Origin: Flavobacterium limnophilum
GTDB lineage: Bacteria > Bacteroidota > Bacteroidia > Flavobacteriales > Flavobacteriaceae
Assembly (NCBI RefSeq): GCF_027111315.2
Contig: NZ_CP114289.2
Location: 2,728,001-2,792,000, forward strand
DNA: 64,000 nucleotides
Direction of reading: 5' to 3'
Below are positions 45,596-54,490 of the stretch, one piece after another. Each line of letters opens with the position of its first letter. The first letter of the stretch is position 1. Made by a program: the position numbers and the translations under genes. The notes under the pieces are model-generated. The model was not told where the DNA came from, searched no databases, and saw only the letters and a list, made by a program, of their open reading frames with translations.

Positions 45596-46306
45596 ATGAA
45601 AAAAGCTATTATTGCATTCGTTACACTTTTAATTTTGTCGTCTTGTGGCAAAAACGAATCAAAAACTAATTTACATCTTACGGGAACCATAAAAGGATTG
45701 AAAAAAGGCACTTTATATATTCAAAAAATCAAAGACAACAAACTTCTGGCATTAGACACCATAATTATGGATGGCGATTCAAAGTTTGAAAGCGAATTGA
45801 ATATAGCCTCCCCAGAAATGCTTTATTTATTCTTGGACAGAGGCGTAACCAATTCTTTAGACAACAACATTTCATTTTTTGCCGAACCTGGAAACATAAA
45901 CATCGAAACCAACCTGGATTCCTATATTGTAGGCGCTAAAATAACAGGTTCCAAAAATCAGGATAAATATGAAGAATATAAAAAAATAAATATCCGTTTT
46001 AGAGACGAGAATCTTGACCTGATTGAAGCAAAATTTAAAGCGCTAAAAAACAATGACCAAGAAGCTTTGGCCAGCTTAAATGCAAAACAGGACAACAATA
46101 CCAAGCGCAAATATTTATTCGCCACCAATTTTGCCATCAACAACAAAGACTACGAGGTATCGCCTTACATCGCCTTATCCGACATCTATGACATCAATGT
46201 CAAATATTTGGACACCATCCAAAAGTCGATGACCCCAAAAGTGGCCAAATCCCTTTATGGAAAAAAATTGACGGAATACGTGGCAAAAATTAAAGCACAG
46301 AAGTAA
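45596..46306 (+). CDS. DUF4369 domain lipoprotein
   Basis: A 236-residue lipoprotein (MKKAIIAFVTLLILSSCGKNES) with the DUF4369-type N-terminal domain (LHLTGTIKGLKKGTLYIQKIKD... LDTIIMDGDSKFE...). Such domains usually precede a thioredoxin domain; here the protein ends after a helical part, so the redoxin module is lacking. Earlier in-frame methionines lack the signal peptide. No partner gene is evident. Confidence 0.8.
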   Translation: MKKAIIAFVTLLILSSCGKNESKTNLHLTGTIKGLKKGTLYIQKIKDNKLLALDTIIMDGDSKFESELNIASPEMLYLFLDRGVTNSLDNNISFFAEPGNINIETNLDSYIVGAKITGSKNQDKYEEYKKINIRFRDENLDLIEAKFKALKNNDQEALASLNAKQDNNTKRKYLFATNFAINNKDYEVSPYIALSDIYDINVKYLDTIQKSMTPKVAKSLYGKKLTEYVAKIKAQK

Positions 46307-46332
46307 ACTTGATTTAACCCATTTTACCATAG

Positions 46333-46359
46333 AAACCGTCTAGTTTAGACGGTTTTTTT
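46333..46359 (+). terminator. Terminator after the DUF4369 gene
   Basis: AAACCGTCTA / TAGACGGTTT stem with short loop and seven T. Confidence 0.85.
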
Positions 46360-46530
46360 ATTGAATACATCTTTCCATCCTGATTTAGGATCGATCCAAA
46401 ATAAAAGCTTTGAGACCACAATTCAGGGGTGTGGAAAATATAGAATACTTTCTTTTAAAACAAACCAATAGTTATGCTTAATTATTGTCGCTCCACAAGT
46501 TTTAGGATTGATCAAAAATGTTCCTAAACG

Positions 46531-46562
46531 AAAAAACCACCTAACTTTCGTTAGATGGTTTT
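46531..46562 (-). terminator. Terminator after tRNA-Thr
   Basis: Minus strand AACCATCTAAC-GAAA-GTTAGGTGGTT stem-loop with one wobble pair followed by TTTTCG, just beyond the tRNA 3' end. Confidence 0.8.
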
Positions 46563-46569
46563 CTTAAAG

Positions 46570-46643
46570 AGCCGGCGGAGGGACTCGAACCCACGACCTG
46601 CTGATTACAAATCAGCTGCTCTAGCCAACTGAGCTACGCTGGC
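46570..46643 (-). tRNA. tRNA-Thr (anticodon TGT)
   Basis: A 74-nt cloverleaf with GCCAGCG acceptor 5' strand, AGTTGGC D-loop, anticodon stem-loop GCTGA-TTTGTAA-TCAGC with anticodon TGT, and TTCGAGT T-loop; CCA is not encoded. The acceptor stem shows one A-C mismatch (GCCAGCG/CGCCGGC) and the T-stem one T-T pair (GTGGG/CCCTC) by my pairing. Its promoter is at 46658-46688. Confidence 0.95.
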
Positions 46644-46657
46644 GACTCATTACGGGT

Positions 46658-46688
46658 GCAAATATAAGTTTGAATTTTGTTTTTCCAA
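46658..46688 (-). promoter_or_regulatory. Promoter of tRNA-Thr
   Basis: Minus strand TTG (46686-46688), 19 bp spacer, TATATTTGC (46658-46666), followed by ACCCG as in the other stable-RNA promoters. Confidence 0.85.
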
Positions 46689-46718
46689 AATAAATTCAAA
46701 CTTTTTTACTGCTTTTTT

Positions 46719-46988
46719 TTACTGTAATTCGTTGATTTTGGCAATCAATTGATTTGCAGTTTGTTCCAATTCAACATTGATTTGTTTGAAATGTGCTTTT
46801 TTATTTTCAACGTTTTTGGCGTTTACTTTTGTAATCAAAGCATCAAAAGCAGCGATAGCTTCGTCAATCAAAGCATTAGTTTCTGTAGTTGGTTGTCCAG
46901 AAGTTGCGATTTCGAACAAGTAAACTGCTTCAATAATATCTCCTAAAACGTAGTTGATGTCTTTTTTTAAATTCTTAACGTTTGCCAT
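46719..46988 (-). CDS. Uncharacterised small helical protein
   Basis: An 89-residue protein, MANVKNLKKDINYVLGDIIEAVYLFEIAT..., all-helical in character and lacking cysteines or membrane segments; no family recognised. The start at 46988 is chosen because a promoter -7 element lies at 47015-47023, so the earlier methionine (47018) would be untranscribed. It lies between the divergent tRNA-Thr promoter region and manA. Confidence 0.65.
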   Translation of the reverse strand: MANVKNLKKDINYVLGDIIEAVYLFEIATSGQPTTETNALIDEAIAAFDALITKVNAKNVENKKAHFKQINVELEQTANQLIAKINELQ

Positions 46989-47014
46989 TTTATTTTTAAT
47001 TTTAATTTGCGATT

Positions 47015-47023
47015 GCAAAAGTA
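47015..47023 (-). promoter_or_regulatory. -7 element before the 89-residue protein gene
   Basis: Minus strand TACTTTTGC matches TAnnTTTGC; no TTG at the right spacing was seen. Confidence 0.6.
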
Positions 47024-47045
47024 CACATAATCTTTCTATTACCGA

Positions 47046-48008
47046 CTATGAAATGTAAATTTCTAAAATTGAAGCTTTTCCGCTGAGAATGAAAGTCTTC
47101 AAGGCGGCAGGAATCAAAACCGTGTCTCCTTTAATATATTCGAATTTTGTACCCTCGCATTCTAATTCAAAACTGCCATCAACACACATATATGCCGTGA
47201 AGGTGTTTCCTGTTTTGTCAACTGAAATTTCTCCGTCCAATGGAAGAAAATTGGTCGTGAAATAAGGACAGTCCACGACAGTATTCGATTGATTTGGTTT
47301 TCTGTCGTATTTTTGGTGGGTATCCACTTTATTGTAATTGATGGCATCCAAAGCCAAATCCACGTGTAATTCTCTTTGGTTTCCTGCCGCATCCACACGA
47401 TCAAAATCATACAATCGATAGGTAATGTCCGATGTTTGCTGGATTTCTGCAATGACCAGTCCTGCCCCGATGGCATGCACGGTTCCAGTTTCCAGAAAGA
47501 AAACATCGCCTTCCTCCACTTTTACGGAATCAAGAATGGAAAGCAGGGTTTTGTTTTTTAGGTTTTCGAGATAGTCGTTGGCATTGGAATTTTCCTTGAA
47601 CCCAACAATTATCCTTGCCTCTTTATCGGCTTGCATTACGTACCACATTTCGGTTTTTCCGAAAGAATTATGGCGTTCCTTTGCCAATTCGTCATTGGGA
47701 TGAACCTGGATCGACAAGTCTTCGCGGGCATCCAAATATTTAAAAAGCAACGGAAATTGTTTTCCGAAACGTTCATACACCTTGGTTCCGAGAATTTCAT
47801 TCGGATTGTCATCAATTAATTCGGTCAATGATTTTCCTTTATATTCTCCGTTTGCAACAATGCTCACATCGCCTTCAACGGTCGACAATTCCCAACTTTC
47901 TCCTGTAATATCAGAAATAATTGGTTTGTTTAAAATAGTTTTTAATTTTTGTCCTCCCCAAATTCTTTCTTTTAAAATGGGCTCAAATTGTAATGGATAT
48001 AATTTCAT
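47046..48008 (-). CDS. manA: Mannose-6-phosphate isomerase, type I
   Basis: Interconverts mannose 6-phosphate and fructose 6-phosphate with zinc. The 320 residues contain YPLQFEPILKERIWGGQKL at the start, LSIQVHPNDELAKERH near 90 and FGKTEMWYVM just after (zinc ligands Gln, His, Glu), and FLETGTVHAIGAGLVIAEIQQTSDITYRLYD near 170-200. The length is that of the short family. An upstream methionine (48038) is possible, but the conserved N-terminus begins at 48008. No sugar-nucleotide genes adjoin. Confidence 0.94.
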   Translation of the reverse strand: MKLYPLQFEPILKERIWGGQKLKTILNKPIISDITGESWELSTVEGDVSIVANGEYKGKSLTELIDDNPNEILGTKVYERFGKQFPLLFKYLDAREDLSIQVHPNDELAKERHNSFGKTEMWYVMQADKEARIIVGFKENSNANDYLENLKNKTLLSILDSVKVEEGDVFFLETGTVHAIGAGLVIAEIQQTSDITYRLYDFDRVDAAGNQRELHVDLALDAINYNKVDTHQKYDRKPNQSNTVVDCPYFTTNFLPLDGEISVDKTGNTFTAYMCVDGSFELECEGTKFEYIKGDTVLIPAALKTFILSGKASILEIYIS

Positions 48009-48096
48009 TTTTAGTTTTTTTTTAAGTGAGTTTACCAACTTTAGTTTAAAATGACATTAAATTGGAATGGCAAAATAAAGTAAAAAATCGGATGAT

Positions 48097-48576
48097 TTAT
48101 AATACTATTTTTGGTTTTTCTGATACCATTTTTTTAATGGTTTCCAAAGCTTTTGGAATATGGTTCGTGGCAACTAAACTATCAAAAATTAATTGGATGA
48201 TTCCATTTTTGTCCACCACATAAGTTACCCTGCCCGGAATTAAACCGAATAGATTTGGCTTTACGCCAAAAAGTTTCCTGATTTTTTTGTCGTTGTCCGA
48301 AAGTAAAATAAACGGCAGTTTGTATTGATGGGCAAATTTTTCGTGCGATGCTATGCTGTCGCTGCTGATGCCCACCACTTCGGCTCCCAAATCCTTGAAA
48401 TCTTCGTATTGATCCCGAAAACTGCAGGCTTGGGCGGTACAACCAGGCGTGTTGTCTTTGGGATAAAAATAAAAGACCACAGGTTTTTTGCCTATGATTG
48501 ACGCACTGTAAAAATCATTTCCTTTGCTGTCTTTTGCCGAGAAATTGGGAATTTCATCTCCTTCTTGCAGTGCCAT
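48097..48576 (-). CDS. bcp: Thiol peroxidase, Bcp type
   Basis: A 159-residue peroxiredoxin that reduces hydroperoxides. YFYPKDNTPGCTAQACSFRDQYEDF holds the peroxidatic cysteine near 45 and the second cysteine five residues later, the bacterioferritin-comigratory-protein arrangement. The ATG overlaps the queD stop by one base (TAATG), so translation of the two is coupled. Confidence 0.93.
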   Translation of the reverse strand: MALQEGDEIPNFSAKDSKGNDFYSASIIGKKPVVFYFYPKDNTPGCTAQACSFRDQYEDFKDLGAEVVGISSDSIASHEKFAHQYKLPFILLSDNDKKIRKLFGVKPNLFGLIPGRVTYVVDKNGIIQLIFDSLVATNHIPKALETIKKMVSEKPKIVL

Positions 48577-48986
48577 TATTCTCCTTTATAGGTTACAAAA
48601 TTGCGCGGTGTTTCATAAAGAGTTATCTCCAAATCCAATTCTGGTTTGATTCTTTTCCTGAGTTTATTCCAAATCACGACCACTATGTTTTCGGCAGTTG
48701 GATTCAGGTTTTCAAATTCGTGCACATCAAGATTCAGGTTTTTATGGTCAAATGGTTTTTCGACCTCTTCCAGAATCAAGTCGCTCAAATCCTTGACATC
48801 CATCACGTAACCCGTTTCTGGATTGATTTTTCCCGTTACGCTGACGATTAACTCGTAGTTGTGTCCGTGGAAATTTGGATTGTTGCATTTGCCAAAAACA
48901 GCATCGTTTTGTTCTAAAGTCCAATCTTTTCGATGCAATCGATGGGCTGCGTTGAAATGTGCTTTTCTGGATAGGGTGACTCTCAT
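48576..48986 (-). CDS. queD: 6-carboxytetrahydropterin synthase
   Basis: A 136-residue T-fold enzyme of the queuosine (7-deazaguanine) pathway. FNAAHRLHRKDW and the zinc-ligand NPNFHGHNYELIVSVTG are conserved; the family cysteine near 24-30 is not obvious, so the member could also be a related pterin synthase. It is followed directly by bcp. Confidence 0.88.
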   Translation of the reverse strand: MRVTLSRKAHFNAAHRLHRKDWTLEQNDAVFGKCNNPNFHGHNYELIVSVTGKINPETGYVMDVKDLSDLILEEVEKPFDHKNLNLDVHEFENLNPTAENIVVVIWNKLRKRIKPELDLEITLYETPRNFVTYKGE

Positions 48987-48989
48987 GGT

Positions 48990-49081
48990 AAAGTTAGAAG
49001 TTGGAGATTAGAAATACGAAGTTAAAAAAAGAGTTTATAAGATGAATGTATCATCTCGTCACTTCTAATCTCTAACTTCTT
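48990..49081. repeat. Imperfect hairpin of the AAGTTAGAAGTTGGAGATTAG class
   Basis: Arms near 48990-49012 (AAGTTAGAAGTTGGAGATTA) and 49061-49080 (ACTTCTAATCTCTAACTT) are near reverse complements; the family recurs at 26589 and 63594. Confidence 0.7.
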
Positions 49082-49098
49082 GCCTCTGATGTATAAAG

Positions 49099-49626
49099 TT
49101 ATATTTTGTGTTCTTCCAAGAAATGATAAAATTCGTCAAAAATAATTTTGAACCAAACCGTGTAAACTTCTGGATGCAATTGCATGTCTTTTTGCACATC
49201 TTCAATGCCCATCCATTTCCAATTTTCCACTTCTTCGAGATTTATTTTTGGTTCGTCATTATAATACCCAATCATGACGTGATCCAGTTCGTGTTCCGTC
49301 AACCCATTGTCGAACGGTGCCTTGTAAATGAAATGGAATAATTCCTTCAATTCGGTTCCGAAACCCATTTCTTCATGTAATCTGCGGTTTCCTGCCTGAA
49401 GATTGGTCTCGCCGTCACGCTGGTGGCTGCAACAGGTGTTCGTCCACAATAATGGGGAATGGTATTTGTGTTGCGCTCTTTGCTGGAGCATAATTTCATT
49501 TTTGCCATTCAATATAAAAACCGAAAACGCCCGGTGCAAAACCGCTTTTTCATGGGCTTCTAATTTGGGCATCAGGCCAATTTGCTCGTCATTTGGGTTT
49601 ACCAATATTACATTCTCTTCTTTCAT
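49099..49626 (-). CDS. idi: Isopentenyl-diphosphate isomerase, type I
   Basis: Interconverts IPP and DMAPP. The 175 residues hold the Nudix-type fold with NTCCSHQRDGETN near 65 (catalytic Cys), RRLHEEMGFGTELKELFHFIYKA near 85 and NGLTEHELDHVMIGYY near 110 with metal-binding residues. The length is standard. It is transcribed alone from a region with a hairpin repeat between it and queD. Confidence 0.95.
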   Translation of the reverse strand: MKEENVILVNPNDEQIGLMPKLEAHEKAVLHRAFSVFILNGKNEIMLQQRAQHKYHSPLLWTNTCCSHQRDGETNLQAGNRRLHEEMGFGTELKELFHFIYKAPFDNGLTEHELDHVMIGYYNDEPKINLEEVENWKWMGIEDVQKDMQLHPEVYTVWFKIIFDEFYHFLEEHKI

Positions 49627-49705
49627 AATCTATTTTAGCTTGTCAAAAATACGAAAAAAGAAAATGATTATTGGAATGATTTAGAATTTAGGAAAAGATT
49701 AGGTT

Positions 49706-49738
49706 TTGTTTAGTATAAGAAAATTATTATTATATTTG
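49706..49738 (+). promoter_or_regulatory. Promoter of the 49762 secreted protein gene
   Basis: TTG at 49706-49708, 22 bp spacer, TATATTTG at 49731-49738. Confidence 0.65.
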
Positions 49739-49761
49739 ATGGTGTTTCAAAAATGTATCTA

Positions 49762-50697
49762 ATGAAAAAGACCTTTCTAATTATATTTATTCTTTTTTTC
49801 TTTCAAAAAAACTATAGTCTTCCAATTTCTGAAAAAACTTTAAAATCCCTAATAGAAGAAACTCCTTATATTATTGAAGGAGAAGTTTTTAAAATCGATT
49901 CCGTCAAGGCAAAAAACAATGAATTTCTGTCGATTGCAAAAATTAAAATTCTAAAAATACTTAAGGGTCAAGTCATAAATGACACAATCAATATTTACTT
50001 TCGCCCGAATCTGATTTGTCCAGCTCCTGACACATATCAAATAAACGAAAAAGTATTATGTTTTATTGATGACAATTTTTACAATGAATTAGGAGGATAT
50101 TATGTTCCAAATTTATATAACGGAAAGAAACCTATAATAGATGATACTATAAAAAACATCTATGAAAGTAGAATTAATGAATATTTAGACATTTTGAAAC
50201 TTGAAAATCAAAATGAAAAAGACATCGAAACAACTGAATGGCTAGTTAAATGCGCAGAAACTGATATAACTAGAAAAGATGCGGTATCTGATTTAATAAA
50301 AACATTTGATTATGAAAAAAATATAGAAACAATAAATTACGCAAATTTATTGACAACAAATCATAAAGAAAGATTGTATAATACATTTATAAATTTGAGT
50401 GGTGAATTAGATGCCTATGATTTGAGCTTGTTAAACTTTATTAGAGGAATTAATGACAAAAATATTTTAAAAATCTTAAAATTTAAAGCTAAAAACTCAT
50501 ACGAAGATTTATGTGTAATATGTAATCAGTATTTTTACTATGTGGGAATGTATTTGAATGAAGATTTTGATGTTATTTCAAAAGAATATCTAAAAAATAT
50601 GGGCTCAATGAAATTTAATTCAAACGAAAATAAAATTCATATGCAGTCAGTGTATGATAAATTCCTGAATGATATTGATAAAAAGATAATCGATTGA
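49762..50697 (+). CDS. Uncharacterised secreted protein with NTR/TIMP-like N-terminal domain
   Basis: A 311-residue protein with a signal peptide (MKKTFLIIFILFFFQKNYSLP). The N-terminal mature part (TPYIIEGEVFKIDSV... ILKILKGQVINDTINIYF... NEKVLCFIDDN) has the beta-barrel pattern of NTR/TIMP-like domains; the rest is helical. No catalytic motif. The start at 49762 is favoured over 49753 because the signal peptide begins there. A consensus promoter lies at 49706-49738. Confidence 0.6.
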   Translation: MKKTFLIIFILFFFQKNYSLPISEKTLKSLIEETPYIIEGEVFKIDSVKAKNNEFLSIAKIKILKILKGQVINDTINIYFRPNLICPAPDTYQINEKVLCFIDDNFYNELGGYYVPNLYNGKKPIIDDTIKNIYESRINEYLDILKLENQNEKDIETTEWLVKCAETDITRKDAVSDLIKTFDYEKNIETINYANLLTTNHKERLYNTFINLSGELDAYDLSLLNFIRGINDKNILKILKFKAKNSYEDLCVICNQYFYYVGMYLNEDFDVISKEYLKNMGSMKFNSNENKIHMQSVYDKFLNDIDKKIID

Positions 50698-50842
50698 ATG
50701 GATTAGCCTGAATTAGTTTTTCAAGTTTTTAGGAACTGCAACAATCGTTAAACTTTCCTTAAATGGAATTCTTTTGCAAATCCTATTCTGTTTTTTTGTG
50801 CATTTGTATCGTAAATTTACACAGAATCCAAACGAGATTACC

Positions 50843-51937
50843 ATGAAAACCATTTTTAATTATTTGATGATACTGTCGTTATTCACATTGAATGCCTGCG
50901 GACAATCAACTAAAAAACCAAAAACAACAGCCATGGAGAACACCATCAACAAACCCGAAAATCCTTATTATTCCAATACCGACACAACAAAACTGAATGT
51001 ACCTGATGTGGAATGGAAAAAAGTATTGTCGCCCGACTTGTATGCCGTTTCCAGAAATGCCGATACCGAAAGGGCTTTCACGGGAAAACTTTGGGATTTG
51101 GATGCCAAAGGCACTTATTATTGTGCAGCTTGCGGGAACAAATTGTTTCGATCCGACCAGAAATTTGCCAGCAGTTGCGGTTGGCCCAGTTTTTTTGAAC
51201 AAGAAAACAAAAACAGCGTGGTGTACAAAGAAGACAACTCATACGGAATGAGAAGAATTGAAGCCCTTTGCGGCAGATGCGACGGACATTTGGGGCATCT
51301 TTTTGATGATGGACCAAAGCCAACGGGCAAGAGGTATTGCATGAATTCCATAGCCTTGGATTTTGTTCCGGACGGCGCCATAACTGAAAACGGAAACAAG
51401 AACAACTTGGAAACCATCACGCTTGGAGGCGGTTGTTACTGGTGTGTCGAAGCGGTTTACGAAAATCTGGACGGCGTGAAGTCGGTGGTTTCTGGATTCA
51501 CTGGAGGAGATGTTGCCAATCCCACTTACGATGAGGTTTGTTCCGGAACCACGGGTCATGCCGAAGTGGTGCAAATTGCCTATGACAAGACCAAGACCAA
51601 TCTCGACGAAATATTCCAGGTATTTTTCACCGTTCACGACCCAACAACGCTAAATCGTCAAGGTGCCGATGTGGGAACCCAATATCGTTCGGCGATTTTT
51701 TATAAAGATGAAAAACAAAAGCAGGCTGCCAAGTCCATCATCGACCAATTGAATGCCGAAAAAGTGTATAAAAATCCAATTGTGACAACCTTGGAGCCAC
51801 TTGCCGAATTTTATGAAGCCGAAGATTATCATCAAAACTACTACGAAAACAACAAAAGCGAACCTTATTGCCAAATGGTCATCCAGCCCAAAATAGAAAA
51901 GTTCGAAAAGATTTTCAAGGCTAGATTGAAAAAATAA
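50843..51937 (+). CDS. msrBA: Bifunctional methionine sulfoxide reductase B/A, lipoprotein
   Basis: A 364-residue fusion that repairs both methionine sulfoxide epimers. A lipobox (LFTLNACGQS) anchors it outside the inner membrane. MsrB occupies about 50-170 with zinc-binding CAACG near 94, CGRC, and the catalytic segment RYCMNSIALDF near 165; MsrA follows with GGGCYWCVEAVYENLDGV near 197 and ends in EDYHQNYYENNKSE. The order B-A is opposite to the more familiar A-B fusion. The ATG lies after an AT-rich leader; a terminator follows at 51957. Confidence 0.95.
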   Translation: MKTIFNYLMILSLFTLNACGQSTKKPKTTAMENTINKPENPYYSNTDTTKLNVPDVEWKKVLSPDLYAVSRNADTERAFTGKLWDLDAKGTYYCAACGNKLFRSDQKFASSCGWPSFFEQENKNSVVYKEDNSYGMRRIEALCGRCDGHLGHLFDDGPKPTGKRYCMNSIALDFVPDGAITENGNKNNLETITLGGGCYWCVEAVYENLDGVKSVVSGFTGGDVANPTYDEVCSGTTGHAEVVQIAYDKTKTNLDEIFQVFFTVHDPTTLNRQGADVGTQYRSAIFYKDEKQKQAAKSIIDQLNAEKVYKNPIVTTLEPLAEFYEAEDYHQNYYENNKSEPYCQMVIQPKIEKFEKIFKARLKK

Positions 51938-51956
51938 AATTGGAATGGAAGAAGAA

Positions 51957-51983
51957 GCCGGAAAGTGATTTCCGGTTTTTTTT
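51957..51983 (+). terminator. Terminator after msrBA
   Basis: AGCCGGAAA / TTTCCGGTT stem with GTGA loop and eight T. Confidence 0.85.
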
Positions 51984-52178
51984 GTGACTTTTCCATGGCA
52001 AATGGATAGCCTGTACAAGCTTGAAAATAGTGATAAATAAATATTTTCTATATCAGGCAAATCACATATATTTACTTAAATTATTTTTTTTTGAATAGAT
52101 TGGGTCTTTCTTCCATTTTTAGCAAAGCTTCTCAATAAATGATTTTAAAACATCTTCGTCATCTTAAAAAACATGTAA

Positions 52179-54437
52179 ATGAAAAAAAAACTACTCTCCA
52201 AAAAAAGATTTCTGATTTGTTTCTTTTTAGTGCTGTTTTCCGCAACTTCTGTCTGGGCACAACGCCCAAAAGTGGGATTGGTTTTGAGTGGAGGTGGAGC
52301 CAAAGGCATTGCCCACATTGGAGTATTGAAGGCCATTGACAGTGCCGGACTCAAGATAGATTATGTAACGGGAACCAGTATGGGGAGCATCATCGGAGGT
52401 TTGTATTCTGTTGGATATACCGGAAAACAAATCGAAGACATAACCAAAAAACTAAATTGGGACGAATTATTGAGCGGCAAGCCGGTCTATAAACACGTCA
52501 GCATTGACGAAAAAGACGAATACGGCCAGTATTCCGCCGAAATAGGGGTAAAAAAAATGAAACCCCAATTTTCAACGGGATTGATAGATTCGCAGGAACT
52601 TTGGTTGGTCTTGAACAGGATGTTTCTGCCGGTTTACAACGTCAAGGATTTTTCAAAGTTCAATATTCCCTTCAAATGTATCGCCGTCGATTTGTCCAAC
52701 GGCAAGCCCGTGGTGCTTTCTAAAGGGGACATTGTTACCGCCGTTCGTTCGAGTATGGCCATACCAAGCGTGTTTACCGCCGTTGATTATGAAAAGACCA
52801 AGCTTGTAGATGGTGGCATCGTTCGAAATTTTCCCGTGAAAGACATCAAGGAAATGGGAGCCGATGTCGTGATTGGCGTGAACCTGTTTACGGGACTTCC
52901 CGATATTTCTAAACTAAACAACGTGTTGGATGTTTTTTACCAAATTACCCAATACCGCGATGCCGACGACTTGGTGGAGGAAAAAAAGCTTTGCGACCTC
53001 GTGATTGAGCCACCATTGGAGAAGTACAGTGCCGGCAGTTTTGATTCCACGGATTCCATCATGGATATCGGGGACAAAATCGGGAAATTGTATTATCCTT
53101 ATTTCAAGAAACTGGCCGATTCCTTGAATGCCAAACATCCTGTTGCTTATGACCCCAATAATCGTTTGCCGAAAGTCGAAAACATCGTGGTTGACGAGAT
53201 CATTTTTGAAGGAATAGAAAAAACAAGCCAAAGTTTATTGACGGAAAAACTCCAGATAAAAGCCGGAAATACCTATACCGCCAAACAGATAAACGATGGT
53301 TTCCGGAAAGCTTTTTCAAGCCGTTATTATGACAATATCTACTATTCATTGGAACCCACCACCGAGGGACACACCAAATTAATTTGCAAGGTGTATGAAA
53401 AGTTGCTGACCCAAATGAAATTTGGATTGTCGTTTCATTCCTATACCGGGGCGGCATTATTGCTCAATTTGACCTCCAGGGATTTGTTGCTGGACAAATC
53501 GCGTACCATGGCCAAATTTGCCGTGGGCGAAAACTTCAGGACCTTGCTCGAACACCGACAAATATTCGGACCCAAGGCCAATAACTATTTTAACCTCAGT
53601 TGGGAGCGACAAAATCTCCCTTTGAACAGATACGACGGCACGCAAAAACTCTTTGTTTACGGTGTCAAATATTCTCAATTGGATTTAAGCTACACCCGAG
53701 TCTTGAACAACGATTGGAGTTTGTCAGGGGGGGTTAGCTACCAGAAGAATAAATTTTCGCCAGATGTCATCAGCGTTGATTCTTTTGAGGGTCATGCCAG
53801 CAATTACTACGGATACTTGTCCTCGGAAGCCACGACAATCAATCGTCCCCATTTTCCAACTAGCGGCTACACTTTTTTTGCTCAAGCAGGTGTCGTTTTC
53901 CACAGAAGAGCAGATATTCTATATTCTCCTGCCAATGGTGGCCCAAGCCAAGATGTTTCGGGTTTTCTCGACAAAGCCGATGATTTTTACAAGTTCCTGG
54001 TTAATTTCTCCCAATACCATCCTTTGGATGACAAATGGACGTTTTTTTATACCTTGCAATCGGGAGTATGCCTTCGTTCCCAAGGATTTATAGTGGATAA
54101 TTTTTATATGGGCGGTATCCAGCAATTGTTCAGGCAACAAGTGGTGTTTGCGGGATTGAACGAACAACAAATCAATTCCAGTTCCACCGCCTCGGGAATG
54201 CTGGGGATGCAGTATAATTTTGCCGGCGATTTGTTCTTGATGGGAAGAGCCAACACGGGAGTGTACAATTTCAGTACCTTGACCAAAGCCTGGAATTCGG
54301 ATACGGTAAAATCTGTCAATGGTTTTTCGTTGGGATTGGGTTATAATTTAGGCTTTTTGCCAATGGAACTAACGGCCATGTATTCACCAGAAATTGGCAA
54401 GGTATATTCACACATCAAGATTGGGTTCGTATTTTAA
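52179..54437 (+). CDS. Patatin-like phospholipase with BamA-type beta-barrel
   Basis: A 752-residue outer-membrane protein. After a signal peptide (ends near SATSVWAQ), a patatin domain carries RPKVGLVLSGGGAKGIAHIGVL (oxyanion loop) and GTSMG (nucleophile Ser near 67) with the catalytic Asp in VDGGIVRNFP near 211. A POTRA-like region (about 330-410) and a C-terminal beta-barrel (SYTRVLNNDWSLSGGVSY... HIKIGFVF) follow, as in type V-d secreted lipases (PlpD-like). It may pass its own phospholipase domain to the outside. It ends 53 bp before the glycogen synthase gene. Confidence 0.92.
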   Translation: MKKKLLSKKRFLICFFLVLFSATSVWAQRPKVGLVLSGGGAKGIAHIGVLKAIDSAGLKIDYVTGTSMGSIIGGLYSVGYTGKQIEDITKKLNWDELLSGKPVYKHVSIDEKDEYGQYSAEIGVKKMKPQFSTGLIDSQELWLVLNRMFLPVYNVKDFSKFNIPFKCIAVDLSNGKPVVLSKGDIVTAVRSSMAIPSVFTAVDYEKTKLVDGGIVRNFPVKDIKEMGADVVIGVNLFTGLPDISKLNNVLDVFYQITQYRDADDLVEEKKLCDLVIEPPLEKYSAGSFDSTDSIMDIGDKIGKLYYPYFKKLADSLNAKHPVAYDPNNRLPKVENIVVDEIIFEGIEKTSQSLLTEKLQIKAGNTYTAKQINDGFRKAFSSRYYDNIYYSLEPTTEGHTKLICKVYEKLLTQMKFGLSFHSYTGAALLLNLTSRDLLLDKSRTMAKFAVGENFRTLLEHRQIFGPKANNYFNLSWERQNLPLNRYDGTQKLFVYGVKYSQLDLSYTRVLNNDWSLSGGVSYQKNKFSPDVISVDSFEGHASNYYGYLSSEATTINRPHFPTSGYTFFAQAGVVFHRRADILYSPANGGPSQDVSGFLDKADDFYKFLVNFSQYHPLDDKWTFFYTLQSGVCLRSQGFIVDNFYMGGIQQLFRQQVVFAGLNEQQINSSSTASGMLGMQYNFAGDLFLMGRANTGVYNFSTLTKAWNSDTVKSVNGFSLGLGYNLGFLPMELTAMYSPEIGKVYSHIKIGFVF

Positions 54438-54490
54438 AAACACCCTTTTGGACTTCAAAACATGTTACTAAACAATTAAAAAACATAAAG

